Assembly (NCBI GenBank): GCA_003520965.1
Contig: DOTU01000271.1
Location: 1-13,604 of the forward strand
From: Candidatus Zixiibacteriota bacterium
GTDB taxonomy: Bacteria > Zixibacteria > MSB-5A5 > UBA10806
Direction of reading: 5' to 3'
Length of the DNA: 13,604 nucleotides
Both the position numbers and the translations under genes were made by a program. The stretch's first letter is position 1. Each line of letters starts with the position of its first letter. This document shows positions 13,300-13,604 of the stretch, one piece after another. The notes beneath the pieces are model-generated. The model was given only the letters and a program-made list of their open reading frames with translations, was not told the origin of the DNA and did no database searches.

Positions 13300-13604
13300 A
13301 TGGCACAACACCTGCAACGAGAAATAGATAAGCTTAAAAAGAAGATCTTAGGCCTGGGTGCTGCAGTTGAGAGCAGCGTTCATATGGCTGTAAAGTCGAT
13401 TGAAGAGAGAGATTCCGCGCTGGCCGAGAAAGTGATTAGGTCGGATGTTGAAATTGATCACGCCGAGGTCGATCTCGAAGAGGACTGTCTTAAGGTTCTG
13501 GCGCTTCACCAACCGGTGGCTATTGACCTGCGCTTCATAATTGCTGTCCTGAAAATTAATAATGATCTGGAGCGCATCGGTGACTTGGCTGTTAATATTG
13601 CCGA
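13300..13604 (+). CDS. phoU: Phosphate signalling protein PhoU (3' end cut by window)
   Basis: The first 101 codons are present and the gene runs off the window edge. The sequence starts MAQHLQREIDKLKKKILGLG and contains the PhoU repeat motif near its end (LRFIIAVLKINNDLERIGDLAVNIA split as LRFIIAVLK and NNDLERIGDLAVNIA), whose Glu and Asp residues bind metal in PhoU structures. Residues 1-100 form the first of the two expected three-helix bundles. GGAG at 13290-13293 supports the ATG, 12 bp after pstB. PhoU links the Pst transporter to PhoR and damps both phosphate uptake and the Pho response when phosphate is sufficient. No frameshift is seen in the visible part. Confidence 0.95.
   Translation, partial: MAQHLQREIDKLKKKILGLGAAVESSVHMAVKSIEERDSALAEKVIRSDVEIDHAEVDLEEDCLKVLALHQPVAIDLRFIIAVLKINNDLERIGDLAVNIA

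Overview
The window reads as a bacterial chromosome segment with every supported gene on the + strand. The envelope has an outer membrane: there is a lipoprotein, beta-barrel proteins with signal peptides, and a porin ending in Phe. The gene set and protein styles resemble FCB-group or related uncultured lineages (Zixibacteria-like is my guess). That placement is low confidence, because no rRNA or other phylogenetic marker is present. I see no tRNA, rRNA, CRISPR array, insertion sequence or phage gene.

Left part (1-5490): two tandem NarL/LuxR-type response regulators about two thirds identical to each other. They are followed by envelope and small membrane proteins: a glycine-zipper lipoprotein, a small beta-barrel protein, an Lmo0937-type two-helix peptide, a second two-helix membrane protein, a roughly 400-residue exported protein of unknown function and a 183-residue soluble protein of unknown function. 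No partner histidine kinase is present for the two regulators. Both lack the usual Thr/Ser switch residue of the receiver, which is Asp instead. A 20-bp dyad, TCAATC-N8-GATTGA, occurs twice, after each regulator gene and overlapping a plausible -35 element for the next gene. It is a candidate operator. This half looks like an envelope or general stress module under atypical regulators. A rho-independent terminator at about 5556-5585 closes it.

Right part (5768-13604): a complete phosphate-starvation locus in the order phoB-phoR-porin-pstS-pstC-pstA-pstB-phoU, with phoU cut by the window end. PhoR (sensor kinase) and PhoB (regulator) lie just upstream of a Pho box made of three 11-bp direct repeats (8345-8377), placed about 10 bp before a -10 element. 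The regulated operon carries phosphate across the outer membrane (porin), captures it in the periplasm (PstS), moves it across the inner membrane (PstC/PstA, powered by PstB), and reports sufficiency back to PhoR through PhoU. Two consecutive stem-loops separate pstS from pstC and probably help keep the binding protein more abundant than the permease.

The most notable observations are the repeated dyad with the atypical receiver pair, the exact 11-bp Pho box, the tandem hairpins after pstS, and an unconventional start (CTG) or frameshift at the exported-protein gene near 3660.
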